Assembly (NCBI RefSeq): GCF_003286085.1
Contig: NW_020825288.1
Span: 5,084,001 to 5,148,000, forward strand
Length of the DNA stretch: 64,000 nt
Direction: 5' to 3'
From: Drosophila persimilis
Taxonomy: Eukaryota > Arthropoda > Insecta > Diptera > Drosophilidae
Positions 48,659-62,276 of the stretch are shown one piece after another (within the stretch, counting starts at the first letter, position 1; every line of letters starts with the position of its first letter). The position numbers and the translations under genes were made by a program. The notes beneath the pieces were generated by a model. It was not told the DNA's origin. It saw only the letters and a list, made by a program, of their open reading frames with translations, and ran no database searches.

Positions 48659-51600
48659 AGGAAGTGGAGTCGCACGCATTAACCGCAACAAAGTTCCCTG
48701 GGAAGTCGGCCCAAAGAATTTCTCGTACTTGGCGCATAAATCATTTTTTATTAGCATTAACACACGATGAGCCCCCGAGGCTCGGATTTCGCATGGCCTG
48801 CCACCAAAAGAATATTTCGTACTTCATTCGCTTTGCATGTTTCCAGCCAGACTTAATTGAAATATATGACCGACCCCGAAACAAAAAAAAAAAAACATTC
48901 CAGTTGGCTTTCGGCCATTTCTCAGAGCAGCGGCACGCAAAAGGATCATATTCGTGCGGAAAATACAGGCAATTCTGTGATATATCCCATATGCTGGGGT
49001 CTCGTCTCTGGCAAGTATATTTCACTTGACCTTTTGACTTATTCATACAGAAAAAAAAAATAAAAAAATTCAAATGAAAGCCAAGTTCTTGCCACATCGA
49101 ACCTTAGCCTACTGCCCCGAAAAATACCCAAGGCTAAAGCAAGGGAAAATTATAAAAGAAAACAAAAGAAAAGAAAAGAAGAGGCCGTAGGTGGAGATAC
49201 TCTGGCGGGTACAATGGTTTTATTACCGAATTCTAAGGATTATGGTAGTCCGATTTTGTCCCTATCTAAGAAATATATGTGGGCACAATCCGAGAGGTTT
49301 GATTGGATTATCTTCTAAAATGAACCCGATTTTCTAACAAAAAATTCTTTTACCAAATTCTTTTTTATAAGAATTGACAAGAAATGTATTCTTTTGGGGC
49401 TTTCCTCTACATCTTTAAGAATTTTTGACATATCCTGATCTTATTTTGAGTTCTTAAATACTTTGACACACATCTGGTACTTTCTTGAGGCATATAGAAT
49501 GCATCTATTCCATGTTTTCAGCCCTAAAGATAGGCTTTTATATCGTTCTGTGGTTAGATTTTATATTTTTCTGATAATTTAAGTCTTCTTTTATGCAATT
49601 AATGATATAATAAACCATTCCTACAGGTTTCGACCTACTAAATGTAGAAAAAAGAAGAGATAAACAAAGATCTTGCACATTCAGAAGCCCTTTTCATGGA
49701 ATAGACCCAAGGATCATCATGAGTATCATTAATTCCTCGATCCAATATGCTTTTCCAGCTCCTGCAAAATATCCTTATACCCTTTTAAAGAATAACCTAC
49801 CTTCATCTTTGTTCTTATTTCCGTTGTTCGTTTTCCGTTTTCCATTTTGTTTTTTGCAATCAACAAAAAGTTGAACGCCGACTCTCTGGCATATAAATAT
49901 TTGCATGCCTTGGCGAAGGGAGAGGGGGGAGGGGCAGGGGCAGGGGCTGGGCGAGTCCTGAAAGGAAGTTCAGGCGATGATGACGAAGAAGATGAAGGAA
50001 GTAAGGACTTGGCCGCGCACTCATTATATAAGAGAGACAACAGTAACAAACAGCCAGAGATGGCCAGCTGACGCGTAAATGTGCAAAAGCTTTAAATTAA
50101 CGCCAGCAAAAAGGGGCGTGGAAACGGGGGGGGCAAGGACAATGCTGGGAGGATACGTTCGGGGGGCCGGTGACACCCAGGGACGGGGCTGGGGCTGGGG
50201 CTGTGGCTGCTGTTGTGGATGGATTTTGTGTTGTGTCAGCTGTCGTTGTCTGGACTTCATTTTATGCGCTGACAATTTCTCATTATTAAAATTACAGAAC
50301 CCACAGCGGAACAGCAACACAGCGACAGAGCGACAGCGCAGAAGGGAGACAGAGACATGCAGGGGAAAGGAGGGAGAGAGACAGCCAGGAGACAGAGAGA
50401 TGGCCGCAGTGTGAACTGTGTGTAAATGCGTCCATCCATTCTGCATCTTGTTCTTTTCGCTTAATGGAATATCCTTCCTATTCGATCCTCAGGTGTGTGC
50501 TCATTAGCGGCCACTGTGTGTGTCCTGTTTCCTGTCCGTCTGTCCGTCTGTCTGTCCCTTTTTGTGGCTCTGTTGTCCTTTCGGTTGCGATTGTTTTGCT
50601 TGTACGTTCTGTTTGGTTTGTCCATCATTTGGCTGGCATATTTGTGTGCTGGCCATATAAATCAGCGGTCGGTCGGTGGCATGTCATTAACTTGCGATAA
50701 ATCTGTCATAAACAATGCAACACATAAATTGCTGCCAAATGGAAAGGAAGAGGATGGGCGGCATGTGGCATCAGCAGCCCAAACAATGTCCAAAATGCAA
50801 ATCATCAGCGCCAGAGCGTCTGTGTGTGTCTGTGTGTGTTTGGGGCTAAGTGCGGAAGTGTCGTCTGGGGGTGGCGGTGGGGTCATGCCATTGTAGTTTT
50901 AGGGGGGCGGGGCGTGTCGCGGTCGACTCCACTGTTTCTCTGTGCCACTACGTTCCCATCAACAGAATTTCCCCAGTTCTCCTGCACCATTTCCCATCCC
51001 GTGGCTTTAATAACTTAATTCCCATAAAAACATTTAAAATAGTAAATAAAAAACCCACTAAAAAGTGTATGCCCCGCAGCCTTGCACTTAACGAATTACA
51101 AAACGCAGTAAAAATTACAAAACTGCAAAGTATTTGGCAACAGCAAATGCAATTTCGTAACAAAAGGGTCTTTGGCACTTGCACCATCGCCGAGAAAAGT
51201 GTGGCAAGGAGCAGCAGGGGGGCATGGCGTGCATGCCCATGCACATGTAAGTGCCCTCGGGGGGGCAGAGGCGTAGCCGAAGGGGGGGTCTCGCAGAGAA
51301 CGAACTCAAGGAATGGTGAAACTTCGCTGCAGAAAGGCATGGAGGGAGCACTCCAGCCTCTCTCTCTCTCTATAACTCTCTCACAGTGTGGCTTAGCAGT
51401 ACACCCTTCAGATCTGGTATATTTCGTAGATACAAACTGCATGTCTTGGATACACCTTTAAATTATATTGGTTTCCCACTGGTTTCCACCACGGGAGCCC
51501 ACATATCTGACATATACGATACTTTAAAAGTTGGAAACTTTCTTGAAAACCCTTCCCCATTCTCTAGTACCCCCTCTATGCCCTGCCAAGCAGCGAGCCC

Positions 51601-52575
51601 AACAAATCTGAAGAATGACGTGGGCTTAAATGCTTCAATTACTGGGGAGTTCACCTTTTTTTGCTGGGGTGCAAAACTTTTGCGGTTTGGGGTGCTGTTG
51701 TTTTTGTTGTTATTGTTGCAGGGCGTTCGTCCGACTGCATTGACATGTAAATGACCTTTAATTGATGGGCTCGTGTGGGTTGATTGAGTGCCAGTGCCAG
51801 TGCCAGTGCCAGTGCCGGCAGGAGGTGGTGTGGTGGCAGTGGCATTTCTGTGCAAGACGAAAGGTGGCCAAAGACCAAGGCAAGGAATCCAAGGAGCACT
51901 CCTGGTACCTGGTAATTTGCATTTCAAAATAGCCGGCCGCAACTTTTGTAACTTTATGTGGTGGCTTTTTGCGCCCAGACAGTCTAAGGGAATGATTGTC
52001 TGTCTGTCTCTCTGTCTAGCTGTCGATTCGGTTGTTAGTCTGTCTGTCGGGTCCCTCAGGCCTCTCTGTCTGTCTGTCAGAGTGGTTGTCTGGCTGGTAA
52101 AATATTTATGTAGCCCCCGTTCGAAAAACTGATTGCGGCGAAAAAGCGCAGCTCAACGAAATGAGAATTTATCGCAAGAACACATGAAAAACGAGTGCAT
52201 GAATGCCCACCCTTTACAGCTAAGACGCACTGGGAGAGGGAGAGCGAGAGAGATGGAGATGGAGGAAAGGGCGAGGCGGAGGCAAACAAAAAAAATCACT
52301 CCCCACTCATTCGCTCGTCTGTGCATGTGTGTGTGTGTGTGTTAATGGGTTTTCCATGTCGCTGTAGTGGTGTTCTCCCTCTCTCTCTCTCTCTGTCTCT
52401 GTCACACGCCTGCACTTCCGCCGGAAGTTTGCATGTTCCTTTATCATTCGCAAGAATCTCAAGCGCACCAAAATGAGGGCTTAAAAAAAACACAGCCAGC
52501 TTAAAAGCAAACGCAGTACCTGCCCCGGCCGAAAAGGTTACCTCCATTGCTGCCGTTTTTTTTCGTTGTTTACGA

Positions 52576-52606
52576 GTGTGTGTGTGTGTGTGTGTGTGTC
52601 TGTGTG
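52576..52606. repeat. (TG)n microsatellite
   Basis: TG dinucleotide run with one TC interruption. Confidence 0.85.
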
Positions 52607-54010
52607 CTAACGGTAATTGCGGCGTTCGCCATCGCCGCGGCGTCTGCCCTCAAAGTCGATAACATGTCATTTGAGCGTCGCTAATGTCTTCATTTATTTT
52701 TAGCATGCCGCCGCGCCTCGTTGCCCAGCCCCCCCCACCACACCCCCCCCACCAACCACTCTTGGCTCCTGGCTCCTGGCTCCCGGCTCCGTCATTGTGG
52801 CCCTGGCCCTCTGCACATCATTCTGTCCGAGCGAGCTGTTTGTTTAGATAAAAGTTTGCTTTTGGCTGCTTCTGCTTCTGCTTTTGCCACTCTTTCGTCT
52901 TCTCTGTGTGTGTGTCTCTGTGTGTGTTGGCCATAATTGGACACGAGTTTGTGCCTTGTTTACACATGCATTTTATAGACGCTTTTAACGTGCCAATTTT
53001 GTGTGTGGCTTTAACCGATTTCCCAGGTTAATGGCTCCGCTCTGCTCTGCCACGCGCTGCGGCGGTTGACCCAGCCTTAATTTAACCAATTTCCTCATCA
53101 GTTCGGGAAAAAAAAACGGAACATGATTAGGCAAGGCGCGGGAAATTTGTTGGCCAACAGCCGCCGCATTATGGGGCACACACACACATGAGGCAGAGAG
53201 CTGTAGAGATCTGCCCCCCCACCCATTCATGGGCGATTGTCACGCACGGAGATGCCTCCCTTTTGGCCAGAATGGCACACTAACTTGGCTAATTTCCCAA
53301 TCAACGAATGGCTCTCTAATTGCGCATTTGAAGGGGCAGACGGAAAGGGGAGATATAGGGGAGTGTAAGCCAGAATTGATGGAGCTGGGAGCTCGCAAGA
53401 GTTGGCCAAGTTTATCTCTTTGGCTTGCCACAAAACTGCAATTTCCATTCGCATGCAAATGCTCGCAAAGGCAGTAGCGAAAAAGAAATGAATGCCACAC
53501 ACACAAAAGATGTGCCCCACAGCAAGTGGCAGTCACTTAACTCCTTTCCCACCCACGACACCGTCAAGCCCCCACCGCTCTTTTGCGCCTCTTAATGTTC
53601 TTTCCGCTCCTCTCCCGCCTCTCCATCCCCTCAGAAGCCACAGTAATGACAGTTCAAAAGGGCAACAAAGTACTAAAAATAGTGGAAATTACCGCAGGAT
53701 ATTCAAATTTCCACATTGCGGCGTCGAAGGTGAGGCCAGAGCATGTGTGTGTGTGTGTGGGTGGGTGTGTGGCATGTGCATGGGGCGCCACATAATAAAC
53801 CTCAACTCAAAAGCAAAACTCCCGCCATGTTGGCAAAAGAAAGAAAGAAAGAAAGTAGCAAAGCGCTCGCTCTTTTGTGTGGGGGGTGGGGCTCGGTTCT
53901 GGCCAGGATCTGGCTTTGGCCTTTGGCTTCTGGCGAATGCTAGGACGATAAGAATCGAATCCTTTTTGCATTGCATGTTAACACATGCAAATTGAAATGT
54001 CTAAATCATG

Positions 54011-54011
<1 letters not shown>

Positions 54012-54048
<37 letters not shown>
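54012..54048. repeat. (CA)15-(TA)n compound microsatellite
   Basis: Thirty bases of CA are followed directly by a short TA run. Confidence 0.9.
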
Positions 54049-54049
<1 letters not shown>

Positions 54050-55298
54050 GGGGAAGAAAGCACCGTGGCAATGAACGCGGCAAAACAAGCGCCTGGAATG
54101 CTTCCAGCCAAAGGACATGCAAAAATAACTTAAATTGCAGTTTAATTGCCGTGCCCCCGAAGGCCTGCCGCTGTCCCTGCGCCAAAATGTGGCGGCCCCC
54201 GCAGATAACAATCCGAGTCTAATACATTTTGACATGGCTTAGGCCGCATTTAGCGGCTTTTGTGGTCTTAGCCCTCTGTAAAATGCCGCGCAAATGGAAT
54301 GAAAATACTTGCGGCAAGCAACTAAAACCTGCCACCAGTTTTAACCTTCTTTTTATGCCAAACCCCCCCCCCCCGGGTTTTGGTGCAGGCATATAATTAA
54401 TTATTGTCGCAACACCATTAATCAGAGGATATGCCAGGGACATTCCTCTCTCTCTCTCTCTCACTCTTGAAGGTCTTCTGTGTCTCTGTCTCACTGTCTC
54501 TCTGTCTGTTGCCTGTTTATTTATCTGTTGACGTTGTTGCCCCACTCTGTGCGTGTGTGTGCGTGTAGTGTCTGTGGCAGATTATGGTCACACTGCGAGT
54601 AAACCTCAAACAAGCACTTAAGCGAATAGACTGGAGTGTGGGGGGGTGATGGTGTGGCCCCAATCCGCACCCCCAGCCCCAGCCCCAGCCCCAGCCCCCA
54701 CATCGAGTTAACCAACTGACGAATGACTGTCGTGTGTGTGTTCACTGTGGCATGTGGCATGTGGCAGGCACTCCTCGGCTGCTCTGGCTAATAAAAAATG
54801 ATGTTTTTAATATTCACGAAAAACATTTCGAGTGTCAAATGCAAGGACATACGATACACGATGATACTCGCAGGAATCCAAAAATGCGGATTAGCTAAAG
54901 TTAAACGTGGAATGTGCGTCGTGCCGTGTCATGTAGCGTCGTGTCCTTTGCGGCTGTTAATTAAAATTATTATTGAAAATGTTGGAAAATGTGGAAAATG
55001 CTTTCTGGCCATCGGATAATTATGAAAATTAATTGCTTTAAAGCCAATTGAAAGCATTTTTGATAATAAATGAAACGAAATGAATTGAATGCAGAATATG
55101 CAGAAAGCAAGTGTTTGTCGCACATTATCATTATTGTTCTTATTATTATTATAATAATTATTGCAATCATTTGTTGGTTGCTGGTAGGGTGGGGGCAGGG
55201 GCGTGGTGGCACACTCCATTAATATAACGATAATTGTCCTGCTATGGCCTGCTGTTGCCTGTTTGACAGTGCCATCAGCCACCAGCCACCAGGCCTTT

Positions 55299-55885
55299 TG
55301 TCTCTTTCGGTGCTTCTGCCTCTGGTGTGTGCTGCGGCAACAAAAGCTGCCTCTTTCTATGGTGGTGTCCACCGCTATTGACGTCTCTTTCTCTATGCTA
55401 CTGTCTCTTTTTGTCCTGCTGCTGCCCCATACCGTTCCATTCCTCTATCGTCGTCTCTTTCCAACTGTCTCTGGTGTCTCTGGTGCAGAGTGTGCCCTGT
55501 CTCTTTCTATGCACTGATGGGACCCTGTGTTGGGGTCTCTTTCCATCCTTTTGTGGTCTCTATTCCAAGGGGATTATGTCTTTGTTGGCATCTCTTTTCC
55601 ACGGGAATATTGGTATATTGCCATCTCTATCTATGAAAGTGTGCCCTCTCTCTCTCCCCCACCCTTTCCCTAATCATGTGTCCCTGTTGTTATCTCTTTC
55701 CACCTGACTCCTGCCGTCTCTTTTTATTCATTCTCATGTCCCTGTTGCCATCTCTTTCCAAGCTCCTGGCTATTCCCCTCCCCTCTCCATGGCTTCAGGC
55801 TCTCGTTTTTTCCCTATTCCTGCTCCCTGTTGCCTTCTCTCTTCCTCAACATTTATGATGCTGTTGCCATCTCATTCCCTGTCTG
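55299..55885 (+). repeat. Degenerate pyrimidine-rich minisatellite, core (A/G)TCTCTTTCCA
   Basis: Over nearly 600 bp the core GTCTCTTTCYA or CATCTCTTTCCA recurs about 14 times at irregular 25-55 bp spacing (for example 55300, 55383, 55402, 55453, 55498, 55534, 55588, 55690, 55749). Later units are often preceded by CCCTGTTGCC. The tract is strongly pyrimidine-rich on the + strand, so it would be purine-rich in a Toll transcript. It does not resemble a mobile element I know. Confidence 0.65.
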
Positions 55886-57975
55886 CCTGGGGCATCTCTG
55901 ATATCTCTGACGCTCTCCTGTGGCTTTTTAACTTTTCACTTTTGGGGCATTAAGTATTTAATTGCTTGCTGCATTTACCAATAATTTTGCACAAAGGACA
56001 TGGAAAAGCCTGGGCGCGGGTACGGGCGATTAATTAACAAGAATATTGCAGAATAGCGGCTGCAAAGGGGAGGCCCTGCTGCTGTGTGCCATAAAAATTA
56101 ATGAAATGTTGTGTTTATACAAATGGTAAAATATTTATTGTTTTCCCCCCCCGCCCCAGCCCCAGCCCCAGGCCCAGGCCCCGCAACAGACGCGACGCCC
56201 GACATGACACATGTCAGCACCTGTCCACCTGTGTACGCCCCACCTGTGCGACGGGGCGAGGAGGGGGTGGCGGTAATTGTTTCTCAACAGCCTGTCCAGA
56301 CGAATGGGCGTGACGGCAAGTAATACCCGGAGACAGGGGGAAAGTGAGAGAAAGGTGGGGGGTGGAGAAAATCAATTTCTCTGTTGACCAAAGACCAGGG
56401 CATAAATATTTCATAAAAATCAAAAATAAGGTAAGCCCAGACCCCAGAGAGACCTGTAAGTCCTGCGAGTCCTGGCCACACACCGCAGAGAGAATGAAAG
56501 ACAAACAACAATCTGCAGGACAGCCAGGGAGTCCTGGGAACAGGTCCTCTTCGAATCGTATGCAACAGCAGGGCAAAAAGTTATTATTTAAAAAAAAAAA
56601 CAGACGAGAAAAGGGATGAAAAATGAAGGGGAAATCTGCCGGGAGAAAGGAGGAGAATGGGGTGCTGGATGGGGGTAGGGGTGGGGGGCGGTCGTCAGAG
56701 CAATTGAAAATCAGCGCAAAGTCAAACGAAATAAAAATCCATAAAATCAGATTTCCAATATCGACAAACAGATAGCCGGAACGGACGCCTCGTCCTTCGT
56801 CCCCCCAAAGGACACACGCACTCCTGCAGTGCCTGCAGCGGGTCCTCTGCCTCTCTGTCCAGGAGGGTCCTGGCTTCCTTTCGCATTTTGAATTGCATTG
56901 CATTTCATTTCAAGTTGTTTATCGATAAAAAAAAAAACAGAAGCAGCAACGAAGGACGACGCCTCCGGTTCTTCTTTCGCGCTGGCAAACGGAATATGGA
57001 CCGTAAATCATTGAATATTGCTTCAGTTGGCAGCAGGACCGCCCTCCCGCCCTCCTGCCTTCCTGCCTTACTCCTTTCCTGCGCAGTAATTTATGTGGCA
57101 TGTGGGAGACCCACACCCACAGCCAGCCCCCGACCCTGCACCGACCCCTCACCGACCCCGGGCCTGGCATAAGTGTAATAATAATAATGGCTTAATGATT
57201 ATGCTTGTCATAAGCGTGGGGCCACCCTGGCCAGGATTACGTTTTATGAAGTGCCGCAGGTCCGGCACTAAGGCCCAAGAACGAAGGATTTGTCAACACC
57301 CCTTTTTTTCAATTCCAAAGGATTTGGAGCCTGCCTTGGGGTTTCATAAAAAATATATTTATTTCCAGGATCAAAAGTTTTGTGTATGTGTTGGTGCCTC
57401 GTCCTTGGAGGCGTCCTGTGCGGCCTGGGCGGTGTTTATCCTGTTTTTATTTGCGTGCGGAAATGAACACATGAAGGCCTACAAATAGCAAACATAGAAA
57501 CGCAATTACGCCCACATCCTGCAGGGTCCTGCGCTAACGAGCGGGAAGGAGCGGAGCAGTCGGCCCATAAGTTTGCTTTTTATTTCCACTTTCTCTCGTT
57601 TCGCTCTTAACGCATTCTATGTATCGACAAATCATTGGCCAAGAGCGGCAGAGGGAGGGGGTGAATGGGGTGGAGTGGGGTGGAGAAACCCCATAAAAGA
57701 AATGTCATAATACATATTACAAATATAATAAACTGCCGAAGGACATGGAGGGCACACATGGCCCATGGCGCCCATAGAGTAAACAATTGTTCTGCCCGTG
57801 GAAGCCTCCCCGGCGGAATCCTCTGCGTCACGGCTTAGCAACGCAACTGACAATCACAACAGCTTTTGACGAGGCACGGGGGGCGGCTAAAGCGATGCTT
57901 AGCGCAGGAAAAAAATAAATAAGAGAAATGATGAGGCAACGCGGCGTATGTGTAATTTGTTATCATCGTCACCGC

Positions 57976-58004
57976 CAGGCAGGCAGGCGCAGGCAGGCAG
58001 GCAG
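57976..58004. repeat. (CAGG)n tetranucleotide repeat
   Basis: Reverse-orientation counterpart of the CCTG repeats elsewhere in the window, interrupted once by CGCAGG. Confidence 0.8.
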
Positions 58005-58072
58005 ATTCCGGATAATAATTTCAGCCGCCTGTCGTCTGTTTAATATTTTTCGCGCCTAATGAAAAATACAGC

Positions 58073-58084
58073 GGGGGGGGGGGG
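58073..58084. repeat. Homopolymer G12
   Basis: Uninterrupted guanine run followed by GAGAGGGG. Length is likely uncertain in any assembly. Confidence 0.8.
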
Positions 58085-61000
58085 AGAGGGGTGGGGAGAG
58101 CTCCACAGAGAAGTGGCAGAAGGACCTCGTTTACTTATGATGGTTCTATGAACTGCTGAAATCCTGTCGAGGGCCAGGACGGGGCCTGTACGTATCATTT
58201 GTCACGACTCCCCACAGGACTCCCACTGAAACGCACCCATATGATTATGTGACATTTAAGGCTCCTTTTTTTCGTGTGTGCGTGTGCTTGTGTGGGTTAA
58301 TGCGTTGCCAGGACTTCCTTCGGTGGATATCCTTCGGGAGTGCTGATGGCAGATAAGCATTTGATGAGCTTTAATATAAAATTCGTGCCGAGGAGGGTCG
58401 TTGGGCGGGGGGCGGGGCGCAGGCGTCTAAGCGGCTTAGAATCAGTAATTTGTTGGATCTGTGCAATTAGCGGACAATCTGCTTAAAATGAGGACCCCTC
58501 GAATCCCTCGAATCCCCCGACTGACCCATGAATAAAATTCATTCATAAATAACCCATGAATCATTCATTTGTTCCACGCAGATGCGTTCCCCTGATTCTG
58601 TGGCAATTGCATTTTCAGCGACTCTGCCGCCAAAAACTTTGTTGCACGCGGCGTGGGGCGTGGGGCGTGGGGCAGAGCTGGTGGTGGCACACACAACTTA
58701 TGCGTAAATAAAGCATATAAAATTCACATTCGAGTGTGTGGCATACAACAAAACAGCGGAAAACAGGGGGAAAACAGGAAAAAAGCAGGGAAAAAGTTTT
58801 CATCAAAAAATGTGGAAAAGTATAAAGCCCCAAAAAGCGTAGCGAGCGGGCGAGGCGAGGCGATGATATAAATATTTCCCAAAAACTTTGACACGCAGCC
58901 ATGAATAAAATTTATTTGTTTTTAATACGCATCCAGGGACACAGAGGGAGGACATATGGAGAGAGAATCAGGAAGGGGAAGGCGGGAAAAAGGGAGTCAG
59001 AAGCAGGCAGAAAAAGGGACAGAGATGGAGGAACAAAGACTGGACTGAGAGTCTGGAAGACAGAAAAATGAGAGCTGCATTTACCAGCCCTTTATCAACT
59101 CTTGATTTTTGAAATATCAAGGATTAAAACCCAAAAAAGCAAACCAAAAACATATTCTATATGTAGTGGTATTTATTTGTATTTAAAAGAATTCAATTCC
59201 AATGAAAACAAATCAATAAATGGCCTAAATGCCAAAGCACAAGCATCTTTTAAATATTTTAGATTCGATTTGAAATCAATTCAAAGGCCAATCAAAGGCA
59301 GAATAAATGAAAGCAATATAAATAAAAGGCAGAAATCAAGTTAATCAAGTGCGAAGGCAGTAAATAACTCTCGGAAAAGCTGTACAATGGCCAAAAGGCA
59401 GGGAAAAGGGGGAGGATGGAGATTTTTGTGTATTCATGGTAGATAATACGAGTATTCATAAATCTATTATAGGCCAGATTTTAGTTAGAAATATTTATTA
59501 ATTACCCAAAATTAAATAAAGGTCTTCTTTGAGCCGCAAATCAGAGGAGGGGTATTTTGGGGGTCACCAAAATATGCAAGTAGTTCGCATTATAATTCCT
59601 GCTTTCCAGCTTCCTGCTGATTGACAAATATTGAGGATATTTCACACATTAATTGAATTAAGCAGCTTTTTGTTCGCATTACCATTTCCATAAATAGATT
59701 TCTTGAAATGAGTGTCAATTTATGTGGACATTTCAATTGAAAATTCTGTTTGAAATGCAAATTACGGATAGAATCTACATAGATGCAGATCCTTTAGGAA
59801 TATCTATGTGTGTGTGTGTGTGTGTTTCTAAAGATGAACTCAAGCTTGAAAAAATGGAGAGAGGAAATGTATATAATGTAATAAGGCAGAATTAATAATT
59901 GAAAATATAAATTGCCAGAAGAGGAAACATGAGATATTTTAACCTCAAGCAATTTAAATATTAAATGGAAGCCCACACAGATACACAGTACCCCTTCCAT
60001 CTCTGTCTAATATTCATAAATCCCTCTCCCTCTCTCTCTCTTCTCTTCCTTACGCCCAACTTTCGTCTGGTGCTGTCGATGCTTGTGTTTGTTGGTATCC
60101 CATGTCCCTGCCTTTCTTTACTGCCCCTTTGGCCATATACCCTCCTCATCCGCATAAACCCTCCGCATCCCCCCTCTAGGGCTTCCTCTCATGGCAACAT
60201 TTTGTGCGCACGTCAAGTCAAATAAATTTAATAACGCATACGGCATACGGCATAAGGGAAAAACAAACACCGCAGAGAGAACGTTCGGGTCTTGGTTCAT
60301 ATTACGCATACGGGATACGGCATGTGGCATGCGGCATGCGGCATACGTGGATGTTGCCAATGCCATTGCCAGTGTCAGGACAGCCTGCCCCAAGACGCGC
60401 ATCAGCGAACCGCAGCCGTGTGGCAGTGGCAGTGGCAGTGGCGGCGTCTGATAACAATGCAAATTAACACACGGCGTATGCGCAATGTTTTGTTTCACCA
60501 TTTTTACATTTTACGGAGTCCTGCCGTCCCTTCCCTTCGGTACCCTCTTTTTGCACTTTAAAGTACTCTTCCAAATTGCTCATAAATACATACACCACAC
60601 ACATACCCTGTACTGCTGTGGGGTGTCTGGTGTCTGGTGTCTGGTGTCTGCTGTGCATCGATTTTTACGGCCGCTTTTTTGTGTGCCTCTCTTTATGGGC
60701 CTCTCACATGCCACAAGCACCCCACAACTCGGACTCCAACTCCAACGATGCGTAAATTATGCTCCCAAGAAGCAGGAAAATCATTTTGTTATCAGGCAAG
60801 CCATTAGCTTTCGATAAACTTCTCATCACACAAGCGTTTTATTTGGAGCAAATCGATTGTTCAAATGCTTAAAAGTTTCCACTATAAACAGTGGCCACAG
60901 AACGGAGGAGGAGCCAGCCAAGGCCATGGAATGGGGCAGCCAAGAGATAAAACAAGTCCTAGAAGAAAGAAAACTAACTGTGGAATAGCAATGCCCAACT

Positions 61001-62221
61001 GCAATCAATGCCTCATCGATTATCAATTAAAGGAAACGTCTGCTAAAAGGCAATCAATTGAAGCATCAAACTTCATCCAAAGAACTAGAAAGCGTAAAAA
61101 GTTAAAGCTTAAACGGGAAGACCAGAAGAGCACATGAGAGCACTTGCAGTGGGGCCGCCACTCCTCTTGAATCCCGTTTATTAGCTACCAGGAGGAGGAG
61201 GCACCACTCGATGGGGCATACATCGGTTGCTGCGGCTCCTGCTGCTGCGGCTTGCCAGATCATTAATTTTTGGAGAGTGTCAAAAGAGAGAGAGAGAGAG
61301 CAGGAGAGAGAGGCGCGCATTGTATTACATCAAAAGGGGGGCCAGTGGCTCCTACACCACAAGAGCCTACCACCGATTGGTTGCCCCTGCTGCCGCCTGC
61401 TGCGAGCGTGTGTGTGGTGTGTGCATTGGAAAGCCATCAATTACAAGCCTCCCGAAAGTCAATTCAATGTAATCCAGCCAGATGGCGGCGCATCTTAATC
61501 GTCGCATCAGTTCATAAAGCTGCCCCCCAATGCCGCCGCCGCCGCTGCCGCCACCGCCACCTCCTCGTGTTTCTCAATTGCTAAATCATGGAAGCGTACG
61601 TACTCCGTGGTACGTACACTGGCAATGGCACTGGCAACCAATGGATTGCTTAGTTATGTATGCGCATGTGTGTCATCATGAATATGCGAATGAGACGACG
61701 ACGATGACGCCGACGCCGACGAGGAGGAGGACGCCAAAAGCTGATGCCAAGAGTTGCGCCAATCAACTGAATAGTGGAAGCCGAAGCTGAAACTGAAACT
61801 GAACATGATGTTATGTATAGTTGAGGCTGTAGCTGTAGCTGTAGTTGAAGCCTCCCTCCGCTGTGTTGCCTCCTTCCTCCTCTCGGTGCAACTTCCTTTG
61901 CCTGTAGCTTTACCCTGAGACCGAGACTGCGACTGCGACTGCGACTGAGACTCTTCTCTACCTGTGACTCGTATCTGCATCTCAGACTGCTTGTTGTCGT
62001 GTGTTTCGGGGAGGATGGGTATGGGGAAGGTGGGGGGCAACAATTGTCTATGCAATTTGGGGCACAACAAGCGCGCAAACAATTGTGGGAAAGGTTACTC
62101 AAAAGTCATGCCGCCGCCGCCTGGGAAAATTGTAACAAAAAACAGACAAAACCAAGAGCCAAGCGCGCACACGCTTTCACAGATGAAGCAACAAATTTAT
62201 TAGCGCGCTGACAGTCATGAC

Positions 62222-62242
62222 GCACACACACACACACCTCAC

Positions 62243-62273
<31 letters not shown>
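62222..62273. repeat. (CA)8 / (TG)14 inverted dinucleotide repeat
   Basis: A CA run at 62222-62237 is separated by CTCACATA from a TG run at 62246-62273. The arms are complementary and could form a long hairpin with a loop of about 8 nt. Confidence 0.85.

Positions 62274-62276
<3 letters not shown>

Larger units (their letters stand above)
47678..55298. other. Non-coding DNA upstream of Toll, segment 3
   Basis: No coding sequence is supported. It contains a degenerate CCATACTCCG-type CT/CC repeat at 47770-47890, a CAG-rich run near 48101-48140, and (CTGC)n at 48622-48658. G-runs occur at 49925-49951 and 50180-50200, (GTCT)n near 50536-50560, and (GCCAGT)n at 51788-51817. (TG)n lies at 52576-52606, C12 at 54363-54374, and a (CA)n at 54012-54041. 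An AT-rich unique island spans 49140-49740. Confidence 0.6.
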
